This document shows, piece after piece, positions 36,226 through 44,560 of a stretch of 64,000 bases of DNA. The notes beneath the pieces were generated by a model. The model was not told the origin of the DNA and searched no databases. It worked only from the letters and a program-made list of their open reading frames with translations. Every line of letters starts with the position of its first letter. Positions within the stretch are counted from its first letter, which is position 1. The DNA is from Sphingomonas bisphenolicum. GTDB taxonomy: Bacteria; Pseudomonadota; Alphaproteobacteria; Sphingomonadales; Sphingomonadaceae. The translations under genes and the position numbers were made by a program. The stretch is taken from assembly GCF_024349785.1 (NCBI RefSeq), contig NZ_AP018817.1, forward strand, positions 837,501 through 901,500. The letters run 5' to 3'.

Positions 36226-37359
36226 TCAGTCGCTTTTCCTGAACGGAGTTCGTTCGGCCAGCCACATCCGGTCCTGCCGCACGCCCGCGCGTTCGGCCGT
36301 CAGGAAATCGGCGATAGCCCGGCGGAAGCCCGCATTGGGAATATAGTGGGCGGAAAAGGTCGGTTCGGGCGCATAGCCCCGCGCCAGCTTGTGCCCGCCC
36401 TGCGCGCCCGCCTCCACCTTGTGGAGCCCACGCGCGATCGCCGCGTCAATCGCCTGATAATAGCAGAGTTCGAAATGCAGGTTGGGGACATCCTGCGTGC
36501 AGCCCCAATAGCGTCCGTACAGCGTGTCCGCGCCGATCAGGTTGAGCGCGCCCGCGATCGGTTGCCCGTCGCGCAGCGCCAGGATCAGCAGTATCTTCTC
36601 CGCCATCGTCTCGCCCAGAATCGAGAAGAAGGCGCGGGTCAGATAGGGCTGCCCCCATTTGCGCGCACCGGTATCCTGGTAGAAGCGCCAGAAAATATCC
36701 CAATGCCTCTCGGTCAGGTCGCCGCCGCTCAGATGAACGATCTCCAGCCCCTCGACCGCGCGCGCGCGTTCCTTGCGGATATTCTTGCGCTTCTCGCTCG
36801 ACAGGTCGGCCAGGAAATCAGCAAAGCCGTCATAGCCGCGATTGGTCCAGTGGAACTGGCTGTCCTCCCGGATCAGCCAGCCCGCCGCCTCGAACAGCGG
36901 CAGCTGATCGGGCGCGATGAAGGTCGCATGCGCGGACGAGAGATTATTGCGCTCCACCAGCGTCTCGATCCCCGCGATCAGGGCGGGGGCATATGCCTCG
37001 TCCCGCAGCAATAATCTCGGGCCGGGCACGGGAGAAAAGGGCGCGGCGATCTGGATCTTGGGATAATAGCGCCCGCCCGCTCGTTCCCAGGCGTCGGCCC
37101 AGCTATGGTCGAACACATATTCGCCCTGACTATGGCTCTTGCCATAGGCGGGCGCGGCGGCTGCTATCTGCCCGTCCGGCCCATCGACCACGATCGGCAG
37201 CGGTTGCCAGCCGGTCCCCTCACCGACGCTGCCGGACCGTTCCAGTGCGACCAGAAAATTCCATGATATGAATGGGTTATTGTTTCCGGCGCAGCCATCC
37301 CACTGGTCGCGATCAAAGTCCGCGACTCCCGATGCGATCCGCGCCACCAGTTCAGTCAT
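36226..37359 (-). CDS. COG3146-type N-acyltransferase (GNAT/FemAB-like)
   Basis: 377 residues from ATG 37359. The family pattern NNPFISWNFLVALERSGSVG is at the N-terminus, and GGRYYPKIQIAAPFSPVPGP and KRKNIRKERARAVEG are in the middle. A C-terminal GNAT-like region holds FELCYYQAIDAAIARGL and VEAGAQGGHKLARGYAPEPT. COG3146 proteins are annotated as peptidogalycan biosynthesis or GNAT proteins without a proven reaction. It overlaps the GDPD gene by 8 bases and is last in a five-gene chain. Confidence 0.85.
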   Translation of the reverse strand: MTELVARIASGVADFDRDQWDGCAGNNNPFISWNFLVALERSGSVGEGTGWQPLPIVVDGPDGQIAAAAPAYGKSHSQGEYVFDHSWADAWERAGGRYYPKIQIAAPFSPVPGPRLLLRDEAYAPALIAGIETLVERNNLSSAHATFIAPDQLPLFEAAGWLIREDSQFHWTNRGYDGFADFLADLSSEKRKNIRKERARAVEGLEIVHLSGGDLTERHWDIFWRFYQDTGARKWGQPYLTRAFFSILGETMAEKILLILALRDGQPIAGALNLIGADTLYGRYWGCTQDVPNLHFELCYYQAIDAAIARGLHKVEAGAQGGHKLARGYAPEPTFSAHYIPNAGFRRAIADFLTAERAGVRQDRMWLAERTPFRKSD

Positions 37360-38083
37360 GGCCACGCTCGAAGATGCTCTGGTCGGCATGGATCGCCGCA
37401 CGGGCGCGATCGGCGGCGCTGCGCACGGTCCATGTCAGCACGGGCAGTCTCCCGGCGCGGGCGCGGCGGGACAGGCGGGATGGCAGGTCGCGAATGTCAC
37501 AAGCCAGAAAATCGGGTTTCGACAGCCAAAGCGCAAGGGCGCGTGCGATGCCGCCGCGAATCCGCCCCTTACCCTGCTGTGTCACGACAAGGCCGCGCAC
37601 CTGTCCAACTTGCTGTTTCACGAACCAGCGCATCGCCCATGGATTGAACGACATGACCGCCACCGGCGCATCGGGCCAGCGGCTAAGGTCGCGGGCCACC
37701 GCTGCGCAGACGGACCGGACATGCCGCCCCTCCGCCTTGATCTCGACCAGCAACGGGACCCGTCCGCCACATCGCGCCAGCAGCGCCGACAGGCGCGGGA
37801 TCGCGCCGCCATCGGGCAGGGGGACGCCGTCAAGCGCCACGGCGTCGAGCGCCGCGACCGCTTCGTCGCGGCCCGCCATCCGCGTCAATATCGCGTCGTG
37901 AAAGACGAAGGCGACGCCATCCCGGCTCGCCCGGACGTCGCATTCGATGCCATATCCCGCGGCGATGGCGGCGTCGAACGCCGCCATCCCATTCTCGCTC
38001 ATCCCCTCGCCATGCCATCCGCGATGGGCGAAGGGGCGATCGGTCGGAAAATCAGGCCTGCGCTTTGACAAGCACGATCGCAT
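37352..38083 (-). CDS. Glycerophosphodiester phosphodiesterase
   Basis: 243 residues. The GDPD catalytic residues are visible: HRG at 20-22, E47 and D49 in GIECDVR, H62 and D63 in FVFHDA, and E in LLVEIKAEG. The enzyme cleaves glycerophosphodiesters to glycerol-3-phosphate and an alcohol. No signal peptide is seen, so it is cytosolic. ATG 38083 overlaps the RidA gene by 32 bases; TTG at 38071 is an alternative start. Confidence 0.9.
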   Translation of the reverse strand: MRSCLSKRRPDFPTDRPFAHRGWHGEGMSENGMAAFDAAIAAGYGIECDVRASRDGVAFVFHDAILTRMAGRDEAVAALDAVALDGVPLPDGGAIPRLSALLARCGGRVPLLVEIKAEGRHVRSVCAAVARDLSRWPDAPVAVMSFNPWAMRWFVKQQVGQVRGLVVTQQGKGRIRGGIARALALWLSKPDFLACDIRDLPSRLSRRARAGRLPVLTWTVRSAADRARAAIHADQSIFERGHD

Positions 38084-38516
38084 CGATTTCGACCACCGCG
38101 CCCAGCGGCAGCACCGGCACGCCGACCGCGCTGCGCGCGTGCTTGCCCGCCTCGCCGAACACCTCGACCATCAGTTCGGACGCGCCATTGGCGACCTTGG
38201 GCTGGTCGGTGAAGCCTGGCGCGCTGCTGATGAAGGCGCCCAGCTTCACGATCCGCTCGACCCGGTCGAGCGATCCCAGCGCCGCCTTCATCTGGGCGAT
38301 GAGGTTGAGGCCGCACACCCGCGCCGCGGCGACGCCATAGTCCAGTTCCTTGTCCTCGCCCAGCCGGCCGGTCATCAGGCCGTCGGGCGCCAGCGAGATC
38401 TGGCCGGAAATGTGCAACAGTCCGTTCGCCTCGACCGCGGCGACATAGGCGGCGACGGGTGCGGCGGCCTGGGGCAGGGTGATGCCCAGTTCGGTCAGGC
38501 GGGCTTCGATGCTCAT
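38052..38516 (-). CDS. RidA-family protein
   Basis: 154 residues, the length of the YjgF/RidA subgroup with an N-terminal extension. HISGQISLAPDGLMTGRLG, AALGSLDRVERIVKLGAFI and ARSAVGVPVLPLGAVVEIDA follow the Rid fold. The arginine that in RidA proper contacts the carboxylate of imine substrates is not clearly preserved, so enamine/imine deaminase activity is uncertain. The start overlaps the HAD gene by four bases. Confidence 0.88.
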   Translation of the reverse strand: MSIEARLTELGITLPQAAAPVAAYVAAVEANGLLHISGQISLAPDGLMTGRLGEDKELDYGVAAARVCGLNLIAQMKAALGSLDRVERIVKLGAFISSAPGFTDQPKVANGASELMVEVFGEAGKHARSAVGVPVLPLGAVVEIDAIVLVKAQA

Positions 38517-39169
38517 GGGTTAACTCCTTGGGTTGCGTCAATATCGACGGGGGCTGGCCCTTCGGCCAGCCGCTGCGTGATCCACTGTTCGGCGCCCGCC
38601 CAACTGTCGATCCGCGCATGGGCATGGGTCGCGTCCGCCACGCTGGCGGCGATTTCCGGTTCGCCGACCATGTGCAGCCGCCACACGCCCGGCGCATGGG
38701 CGGCGACCGACTTATGATGTTCGGCCAGGTCGTCGATGAACAGCGCGACGCTGGGTTGGCGCTCCGCCACGATGGCGGCCAGCGGCGGTCCCTTGCCGCC
38801 CTGGTTCCAGTGAACCGGCAGGGTCAGGCCATGCGACGCCAGCTGTTCGGCCCGCCGCTGCTGGTGCCGCTCGGTAATGTTGGTCAGCACGACGATGTCT
38901 GCCACACGGGACAGGCGCTGGATCGTCTCGATCGCGCCCGCGATCGGCGTCTGCCGGTGCATCTCGGTCTCGAAAAAGCCCAGCAGCAATTCCCATACCA
39001 GCGCCCGCTCGACCACCGCGCCGCTGTCCTTGTGCCGCAGCGCCTCGCCAAAGCCGCGCTCATGCATGTCGAAATGCACGTCATGCGTCTCGTCCAGCCA
39101 GTGGCGGAAGGGCACGACCATGTGCAGCAGCACCTCGTCGCAATCGGTGATGATCAGCGGGCGGGTCAT
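38513..39169 (-). CDS. HAD-superfamily hydrolase
   Basis: 218 residues. Motif I is ITDCDEVLLH, with nucleophile D9 and acid D11; motif II is VVLTNIT; the acidic motif IV is VALFIDDLAEHH. The product is probably a small-molecule phosphatase with a helical cap (residues about 20-85). The substrate is unknown. It overlaps DUF3572 upstream and RidA downstream by four bases each. Confidence 0.83.
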   Translation of the reverse strand: MTRPLIITDCDEVLLHMVVPFRHWLDETHDVHFDMHERGFGEALRHKDSGAVVERALVWELLLGFFETEMHRQTPIAGAIETIQRLSRVADIVVLTNITERHQQRRAEQLASHGLTLPVHWNQGGKGPPLAAIVAERQPSVALFIDDLAEHHKSVAAHAPGVWRLHMVGEPEIAASVADATHAHARIDSWAGAEQWITQRLAEGPAPVDIDATQGVNP

Positions 39170-39453
39170 CGGCTCAATCTCTCCTGCGCCGCGATCAGCG
39201 CGGCGGGGGTTGTGTCGATCGCCTCGGCGCAGGCGATCAGGTCCGGCTCATGGTCGGCCAGGAAGGCCAGCACCGCGCCCAGGATCGCCGGATTGTCGAT
39301 TCCCGCGCGCAGCGCATCGGCATTCAGCCCGGTCAACGACAGCAGCCGGTCGACCCGTCCGACGTCGCTCAACGTCCATCCCAGCGCCATCAGCGCCAAG
39401 GTTGCGGCATCCGGGCCGCTATCCTGCTTGCCATTCGCTGTATCGGGTCGCAT
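39166..39453 (-). CDS. DUF3572 protein
   Basis: 95 residues, all helical in appearance. ATLALMALGWTLSDVGRVDR, LLSLTGLNADALRAGIDNPA and FLADHEPDLIACAEAIDTTP match the DUF3572 family, which is largely alphaproteobacterial and often lies beside divK. Function unknown. It is the first gene of a five-gene overlapping chain and is divergent from divK by 67 bases. Confidence 0.82.
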   Translation of the reverse strand: MRPDTANGKQDSGPDAATLALMALGWTLSDVGRVDRLLSLTGLNADALRAGIDNPAILGAVLAFLADHEPDLIACAEAIDTTPAALIAAQERLSR

Positions 39454-39520
39454 GGTTGGTTCTCGGGGCGGGGGCCGCTATAGGCGCGCTCCAAAGGCAT
39501 TTTCGGACCGCGGGTGACTG

Positions 39521-39883
39521 GTGGCAAAGCGCGTGCTCGTTGTCGAGGACAACGAACTCAATCTGAAACTTTTTTGCGACCTGCTGCGCGCGCACGGGCA
39601 TGAGGTGCTGCCGCTGCGCGACGGGCGCGACGTCCTGGCCCAGGCGCAGGCCTTCCTGCCCGACCTCGTCATCACCGACATCCACCTGCCCCATGTCAGC
39701 GGTCTCGACCTGATCGTTTCGCTGAAGGCGGACGAACGGTTGTCCGCGGTCCCGATCATGGCGGTCACCGCCTATGCCGGGCATGGCGACGAGGACCGGA
39801 TTCGCGCCGCCGGCGCCCAGGCCTATGTGTCGAAACCGATATCGGTGCTGCGCTTCGTCGAGCAGGTGAACGCCCTGCTGTAA
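39521..39883 (+). CDS. divK: Single-domain response regulator DivK
   Basis: 120 residues from GTG 39521, a lone receiver domain. The acidic pocket is VVEDNELNLKLF (E9, D10), the phosphoacceptor D53 in LVITDIHLPHVSG, and the conserved lysine in AYVSKPISVLRF. N11, next to the pocket, and the DUF3572 neighbour fit DivK. In Caulobacter DivK controls the DivJ/PleC/CckA cell-cycle pathway. No kinase gene is nearby. Confidence 0.9.
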   Translation: MAKRVLVVEDNELNLKLFCDLLRAHGHEVLPLRDGRDVLAQAQAFLPDLVITDIHLPHVSGLDLIVSLKADERLSAVPIMAVTAYAGHGDEDRIRAAGAQAYVSKPISVLRFVEQVNALL

Positions 39884-39897
39884 CGTTTCCGACAGCT

Positions 39898-39926
39898 TCG
39901 TCACAGCGCTGTCATATCCTTTTCAT
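39898..39926 (+). promoter_or_regulatory. Three in-phase Pho-box half sites (PhoB operator)
   Basis: Three 7-base repeats start exactly 11 bases apart: TCGTCAC (39898), CTGTCAT (39909) and TTTTCAT (39920). This is the spacing of PhoB-binding direct repeats, and the middle one is a perfect consensus. They lie 110 bases before the phoX start. Confidence 0.78.
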
Positions 39927-39932
39927 GGGCGT

Positions 39933-39949
39933 GACTTCGTTTCGAAGTC
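39933..39949 (+). promoter_or_regulatory. Perfect palindrome in the phoX leader
   Basis: GACTTCG (39933-39939) and CGAAGTC (39943-39949) enclose TTT, 6 bases after the last Pho-box repeat. It could overlap the transcription start or form a leader hairpin. Confidence 0.4.
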
Positions 39950-40036
39950 CTGCCGTCATTCCGCTCTGCCACCTCGCTGCCCCAAGGGCGCGGCGTTCCG
40001 CCGACAGCCCTGCAAACACTACAGGGGTAGATATCC

Positions 40037-41899
40037 ATGTCTCATCTGACCGACGAGGCCCGCGCGCCGTCTCGCGCCGCGCAGCCCACCATCGATATGG
40101 GCGACCAGAGCCTGGAGGCGATCATCGCCGCCAATCCGGGCCGTCGCTCCGTGCTGAAGAACGGCCTGCTCGGCCTGTCGATCCTGCCCATGCTGGGTAC
40201 GCTGGCCGCATGCGGCGACGATGATGACGATTCGAGCACGCCGACGCCGACCCCCACCCCCACGCCGACCCCGGCGCCCAGCTACGGCATCAGCTTCGCG
40301 CCCGTCGCCGCCAACATGAACGACACCGTGACCGTGCCCGCCGGCTATACCGTCGATGTCCTGCTGAAGGCCGGCGATTCGGTCGAAACCGGCACGGCTT
40401 ATTCGGGCAGCTTCCCGACGGCGGCCGATGCCGAAAAATGGGCTGGCGGCAACCATGACGGCATGGAATATTATGAACTGTCCGGCACCGACGCGAACAG
40501 CGGCGGCCTGCTGGCGATCAATTTCGAACTGCCCGACTTCAACATCCTGTTCGCGGACGGCCAGCCCGATCCCGTCACCGCCACGGCGGAACAGCGCGCC
40601 ATCGCCCTGTCGGGCGTGGGCGTAGGCGTCGTCGAGATCGCCAAGGGCTCGGACGGCAAGTGGGGCGTCAAGGCCGGCTCCAAATATAACAAGCGTTACA
40701 CCGGCAACAGCATCTATCGGGCCAGCGGCCGCGCCTCTGGCCTGCTCTCGACCTCGATCAAGGGCACGCTGAACAACTGCTCGTCGGGCCGCACCCCCTG
40801 GGGCACCTATCTGACCTGCGAGGAAACGACCGACAATTATCTCGATCCGTCGCAGCCGGAGGAAAATTACGGCTGGGTGGTCGAAATCGATCCCTATCAG
40901 GAACTGGACGCCGCGACCAAGCGCACCGAACTGGGCCGTTTCGACCATGAAAACACCGCCTATATGGCCGACAGCAACAGCCGCGTCGCCTTCTATATGG
41001 GCCATGACGGCACGCCGGGCTGCATCTACAAATTCGTCTGCGACCGCGCCTTCAGCAGCAGCAACCGCGCCCAGAACCGCGACATGCTCGATCATGGCAC
41101 CCTCTATGTCGCCCGCTTCAACGCGGACGGCACCGGGGAATGGCGCGCGTTGGTCCAGGGCCAGAACGGCCTCGTCGTCGGCGCTTCGGACCCGGGCAAC
41201 GTCAGCCAGGGGCCGCAGACCCCCGCGATCGTCGACTTCCGCAACCAGGCGGATGTCCTCATCAACACCATCTCGGCCGCCCGCGTCGCCGGCGGCACCG
41301 TCATGGACCGTCCGGAATGGATCACGGTCGCGCCCGACAACAGCGCCGTCTTCGTGACGCTGACCAACAACAGCAGCCGCGCGGTCGTCGATGCCGCCAA
41401 TCCGCGCACGCGCAATCGCCACGGCCACATCATCAAGTTCAAGGAAGAGGGCAATTCGCCGCTCGCCATGAAGTTCAGCTGGGAAATCTTCCTGCTGGCG
41501 GGTGATCCGAGCCTGGCCGGCTTCGGCGACAAGCTGGAAGGCAATATCAACGGGGATACCTTCTCCAGCCCCGACGGCATCCGCATCGATCCCAAGGGCC
41601 GCCTGTGGGTCCAGACTGACCACAGCGTTCCCGGTTCGTCGGGCGATTCCTCGCGCACGATCGAGCAAATCTTCGGCCAGAACGCGATGTTCTACATCGA
41701 CCAGACCACCAAGAAGTCGTCGCGCTTCCTGGTCGGGCCGAAGGGCTGCGAGATCACCGGCCTTGCCTATACGCCGGACCTCAAGACCTTCTTCGTGAAC
41801 ATCCAGCATCCCACCGGCGACTGGCCGGTGTCGGGCCAGGAGCCGCGCTCCTCGACCATCGTCGTGCGCCGCACCGATAGCCAGCCCGTCGGCAACTAG
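40037..41899 (+). CDS. phoX: PhoX-family alkaline phosphatase
   Basis: 620 residues of the DUF839/PhoX family, Ca/Fe-dependent phosphomonoesterases of the periplasm. A Tat-type signal GRRSVLKNGLLGLSILPMLG (twin arginine R36-R37) ends in LAAC, so C59 may also be lipidated. A (TP)6 linker follows at about residues 67-80. The catalytic part includes NNCSSGRTPWGTYLTCEETT and GRFDHENTAY, then SPDGIRIDPKGRLWVQTDHS. The Pho boxes upstream agree with induction under phosphate starvation. Confidence 0.92.
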   Translation: MSHLTDEARAPSRAAQPTIDMGDQSLEAIIAANPGRRSVLKNGLLGLSILPMLGTLAACGDDDDDSSTPTPTPTPTPTPAPSYGISFAPVAANMNDTVTVPAGYTVDVLLKAGDSVETGTAYSGSFPTAADAEKWAGGNHDGMEYYELSGTDANSGGLLAINFELPDFNILFADGQPDPVTATAEQRAIALSGVGVGVVEIAKGSDGKWGVKAGSKYNKRYTGNSIYRASGRASGLLSTSIKGTLNNCSSGRTPWGTYLTCEETTDNYLDPSQPEENYGWVVEIDPYQELDAATKRTELGRFDHENTAYMADSNSRVAFYMGHDGTPGCIYKFVCDRAFSSSNRAQNRDMLDHGTLYVARFNADGTGEWRALVQGQNGLVVGASDPGNVSQGPQTPAIVDFRNQADVLINTISAARVAGGTVMDRPEWITVAPDNSAVFVTLTNNSSRAVVDAANPRTRNRHGHIIKFKEEGNSPLAMKFSWEIFLLAGDPSLAGFGDKLEGNINGDTFSSPDGIRIDPKGRLWVQTDHSVPGSSGDSSRTIEQIFGQNAMFYIDQTTKKSSRFLVGPKGCEITGLAYTPDLKTFFVNIQHPTGDWPVSGQEPRSSTIVVRRTDSQPVGN

Positions 41900-41914
41900 C
41901 CATCATATTAAAAG

Positions 41915-41936
41915 CCCCTCCCCTTCAGGGGAGGGG
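41915..41936. terminator. GC-rich hairpin after phoX
   Basis: CCCCTCCCC (41915-41923) and GGGGAGGGG (41928-41936) form a perfect 9-bp stem with a TTCA loop, preceded by AAAAG and followed by GTTGGGGTGGGGG. This module recurs between genes in many sphingomonads (from memory). The T-run is weak on the plus strand. Confidence 0.6.
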
Positions 41937-42010
41937 GTTGGGGTGGGGGCGTCCGAAAGGCGCTCCCATTTCCTTTGCTAAGCTACGGCGCAGATCGTCC
42001 CTGCCGCACC

Positions 42011-42056
42011 AACAGGAAAAGGCCCGTTCCCACAAGGGGACGGGCCTTTTCCTGTT
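42011..42056. terminator. Long bidirectional terminator beyond rpmG
   Basis: AACAGGAAAAGGCCCGTTCCC (42011-42031) pairs with 42036-42056 over 21 bp (one G-T pair) with loop ACAA. A-rich and T-rich parts flank the GC core on both strands. It ends rpmG on the minus strand. Confidence 0.88.
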
Positions 42057-42101
42057 CGAAAACCGAAAGATCAAACGCGCAGGCGGGAAGCCCGCAGCGG
42101 T

Positions 42102-42269
42102 TTACTTGATCTTGGCTTCCTTGAACTCGACATGCTTGCGCACGACGGGGTCATATTTGCGGAAGCTGAACTTCTCGGTCTTGGTGCGCGGGTTCTTCTT
42201 CGTGACGTAGAAGAAGCCAGTGTCAGCCGTGCTGACGAGACGAATCTTGACGGTTGCCGGCTTGGCCAT
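42102..42269 (-). CDS. rpmG: 50S ribosomal protein L33
   Basis: 55 residues, the standard length. The sequence begins [18 protein letters not shown], continues [20 protein letters not shown] and ends [13 protein letters not shown], a clear L33. It lacks the four zinc cysteines, so it is the C-minus type. It stands alone with its own terminator. Confidence 0.97.
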   Translation of the reverse strand: MAKPATVKIRLVSTADTGFFYVTKKNPRTKTEKFSFRKYDPVVRKHVEFKEAKIK

Positions 42270-42483
42270 GGCCCTATTCCCTGGTCGTAATTGCGTAAAA
42301 AGATAAAGCTGCCCCCCCGGATGTGGAAGGGGGACCGCCCCGTTTCAGCGGTGGCCCATGGGGCAGATTCGGGTTCATGTCAAGGCTGGGCATCCCATCG
42401 CGCACCGCGATCTACAGGCTTTACACGCCTTTAACCAATCGGGCGCATGATCGTTGGCGGGGCGACAAGACGGGGGCTTTCCC

Positions 42484-42813
42484 ATGCGACATGATCCGAT
42501 GCTGGCCATATTGGCGGACCTGATGCGCCGTGTCGATGGGCTGGCGAACCAGCGCGGCCACCTGTCGGTGCCGCGTCTGCATGACGAACTCGACCAGATT
42601 CGCCACATCGCCCGCGCCTTCCGGCTCGATGCCGTCGAAGGGCTTGCGGGCACGCTCGAATCGGCCTTGTCGCTGCACGGGCTCGGTCCGATCGTGCTGT
42701 CCTATCTCGACTTGATGCGCGATGCGATCGCGCAGGACATGCCGGTCGCCGACATCGTGTCGATGATCCCGCCGGCGATGCCGTCCGCCACCGTCCGCGC
42801 GCTGCGCGCCTGA
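42484..42813 (+). CDS. Small helical protein of unknown function
   Basis: 109 residues from ATG 42484 (MRHDPMLAILADLMRRVDGL); ATG 42454 is also in frame. The sequence is predicted by eye to be all alpha-helical, for example RLHDELDQIRHIARAFRLD and SALSLHGLGPIVLSYLDLM. I do not recognise the family. It ends 13 bases before the GDT1-type gene, so the two are probably one transcript. Confidence 0.66.
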   Translation: MRHDPMLAILADLMRRVDGLANQRGHLSVPRLHDELDQIRHIARAFRLDAVEGLAGTLESALSLHGLGPIVLSYLDLMRDAIAQDMPVADIVSMIPPAMPSATVRALRA

Positions 42814-42826
42814 TTCGCGCCGCCGG

Positions 42827-43393
42827 ATGGACGCCCTGCTGATCGCCCTGCTCGGCTGCCTGCTCGGCGAAATCGGCGACAAGAGCCAGTTGCTCGTTCT
42901 CGCGCTCGCCACCCGCTACGATCGCAACGGCGCGATCATCGCCGGCATCGTCGTCGCGGCCGCTGCCAACGCCGCCCTCTCCGCCTTTGCCGGCGCGTGG
43001 ATCGGGCCGATGCTGGGCGCGGACGCCCGGCTGCTCTTCATGGCGCTGTCCGTCCTGTTTCTGGGCGCTGGCCTGTTCTGGCGGCCCTCCGCGCCCGATC
43101 CGCTGGCCGGCTGGCCGACCGGCGCTTTCCTGACCACCGCGCTCGGCCTCTTCATCCTGGGCTTTGGCGACGGGCCGCAATTCCTGATCCTGGGGATCGC
43201 CACCCGGACCGCCGATCCGATGCTGGCCGGCATCGGCGGCACCATCGGCGTCATCGCCGCGCTGGTTCCCGTCGTGCTGCTGCGCGATCGCATCCTGGCG
43301 GTGCTGCCGCTGCGGGCGATCCGCTGGACCGGTGGCGTTCTGCTCTTGCTGGCGGGGGCCGTGATGGCGCTCGTCGCAACCGGGCTGCTCTGA
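42827..43393 (+). CDS. TMEM165/GDT1-family (UPF0016) membrane transporter
   Basis: 188 residues, six hydrophobic segments in two homologous halves. The first half has the family signature E-x-G-D-K-S as LLGEIGDKSQLLVLALATRY (about residues 13-32). The second half should have the same motif but reads FILGFGDGPQFLILGIATRT: the glutamate is G/F and the K-T/S pair is G-P. Family members carry Mn2+ or Ca2+ out of the cytosol. Loss of the acidic residue in one half suggests altered ion coupling, or a sub-family trait. Confidence 0.85.
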   Translation: MDALLIALLGCLLGEIGDKSQLLVLALATRYDRNGAIIAGIVVAAAANAALSAFAGAWIGPMLGADARLLFMALSVLFLGAGLFWRPSAPDPLAGWPTGAFLTTALGLFILGFGDGPQFLILGIATRTADPMLAGIGGTIGVIAALVPVVLLRDRILAVLPLRAIRWTGGVLLLLAGAVMALVATGLL

Positions 43394-43503
43394 TCGACCC
43401 ACTGCATCAGGCTGATCGGGATTTCCTGCCTGAAAAAATGGCACCAACTTGGCGCGAGATCATTATATATCCGAAATCATTTTCGCGAACAGGAGGATAG
43501 TGC

Positions 43504-43995
43504 ATGACCGCGCCCGATCTGAAGACCCCGACCGACCTCAAGAGCAATGCGACCAAGTCGGTTGCCGACGCCCTCAACGGCGCGCTGGCGGACAGCTATG
43601 CGCTGTATCTCAAGACCAAGAATTTCCACTGGCACGTCTCCGGTCCGCATTTCCGTGACTATCATCTGATGTTCGACGAGCAGGCGACCGAGATATTGGG
43701 CGTGACCGACCTGATCGCCGAGCGCGTGCGCAAGACCGGCAATGTGACCCTGCGCTCGATCGGCGATATTTCGCGGCGCCAGACCGTCAAGGATAACGAT
43801 GCCGAGTTCGTCGGCCCGGCAGACATGCTCAAGGAATTGCGCGACGACAATCTGGCGCTGGTCGAAACCTTCCGCGCCGTGAAGGCCGCCGCGACCGAGG
43901 CGGGCGACAACGCGACCGAGGGCATTGTCGACGACTGGACCGACCAGGCCGAACAGCGCGCCTGGTTCCTGTTCGAAGCTGCCCGCGGGGTCTGA
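43504..43995 (+). CDS. dps: Dps-like DNA-binding ferritin
   Basis: 163 residues. The ferroxidase motif is complete: NFHWHVSGPHFRDYHLMFDE with H42, H54 and D58, continuing QATEILGVTDLIAERV. The N-terminal tail is short and moderately basic (DLKSNATKSV). Dps oxidises Fe2+ with H2O2 and coats DNA in stationary phase or starvation. AGGAGG lies 7 bases before ATG 43504, and the region before it is AT-rich for this genome. Confidence 0.94.
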   Translation: MTAPDLKTPTDLKSNATKSVADALNGALADSYALYLKTKNFHWHVSGPHFRDYHLMFDEQATEILGVTDLIAERVRKTGNVTLRSIGDISRRQTVKDNDAEFVGPADMLKELRDDNLALVETFRAVKAAATEAGDNATEGIVDDWTDQAEQRAWFLFEAARGV

Positions 43996-44009
43996 TTCGC
44001 CTTAAGCCC

Positions 44010-44049
44010 ATGAAAGAGCCCGCCGGTGCAGACCGGCGGGCTCTTTCAT
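44010..44049. terminator. Bidirectional terminator between dps and the Gre-like gene
   Basis: ATGAAAGAGCCCGCCGGT (44010-44027) pairs perfectly over 18 bp with 44032-44049, loop GCAG. A/T-rich outer parts give T-tracts in both directions, so it can end both convergent genes. Confidence 0.9.
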
Positions 44050-44064
44050 GTCCGGAGCGAAGGA

Positions 44065-44535
44065 TCAGGCCTCGCTGGCCACCGCAATCTGTACGATCTC
44101 GACCGCTTCGCTCTTACCGGCGAAATCGACCTTCTCGCCGACCGCCGCATCCATCATCGCGCGGGCGAGCGGGGCGGAAAAGCTGATCCGCCCTTCATTT
44201 GGGTCGGCCTCGTCGTCGCCGACCAGTGCCACCGTCCTTTCCTGCCGGTTCAGGCGATAGGTCACCCGCGTCCCGAAGGCGACCGCGTCGCCACCGGGCG
44301 CAGCCTGCAACTCCGCCGTCGCCCGCCGCGTGCGCCAGTAGCGCAGCACTCGCTTGTGCTTCTTGGCGGCCTCTTCCTCCATTGCGGCGGTATCGACGGC
44401 TTCCAGCGCCTCGACCTTCTCCCGCGTCAGCCGCAGTCCGCGCGCGGTGACCCAATTGGGGCCGGGCGGGATCGGCAATTCGAACTTGGGCTCCATATGC
44501 TCGTCATCGCTCTCGCGACGGAAGGCGACGCTCAT
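44065..44535 (-). CDS. GreA/GreB-family transcription elongation factor-like protein
   Basis: 156 residues. The N-terminal half is helical and charged (AAMEEEAAKKHKRVLRYWRT), and the C-terminal half has the FKBP-like Gre domain: VAFGTRVTYRL, TVALVGDDEADPNEGRISF, SAPLARAMMDAAVGEKVDF. The N-terminal coiled coil is shorter than in GreA/GreB proper, and the acidic tip residues are not obvious, so it may be a Gre-factor homologue with a different action on RNA polymerase. Confidence 0.83.
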   Translation of the reverse strand: MSVAFRRESDDEHMEPKFELPIPPGPNWVTARGLRLTREKVEALEAVDTAAMEEEAAKKHKRVLRYWRTRRATAELQAAPGGDAVAFGTRVTYRLNRQERTVALVGDDEADPNEGRISFSAPLARAMMDAAVGEKVDFAGKSEAVEIVQIAVASEA

Positions 44536-44560
44536 GTCAGTCTCTTTCCTGAATATATCA

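Noticed and set aside
40238..40282. Short periodic repeat that could be taken for a microsatellite or array
   Set aside because: It simply encodes the threonine-proline linker of PhoX.
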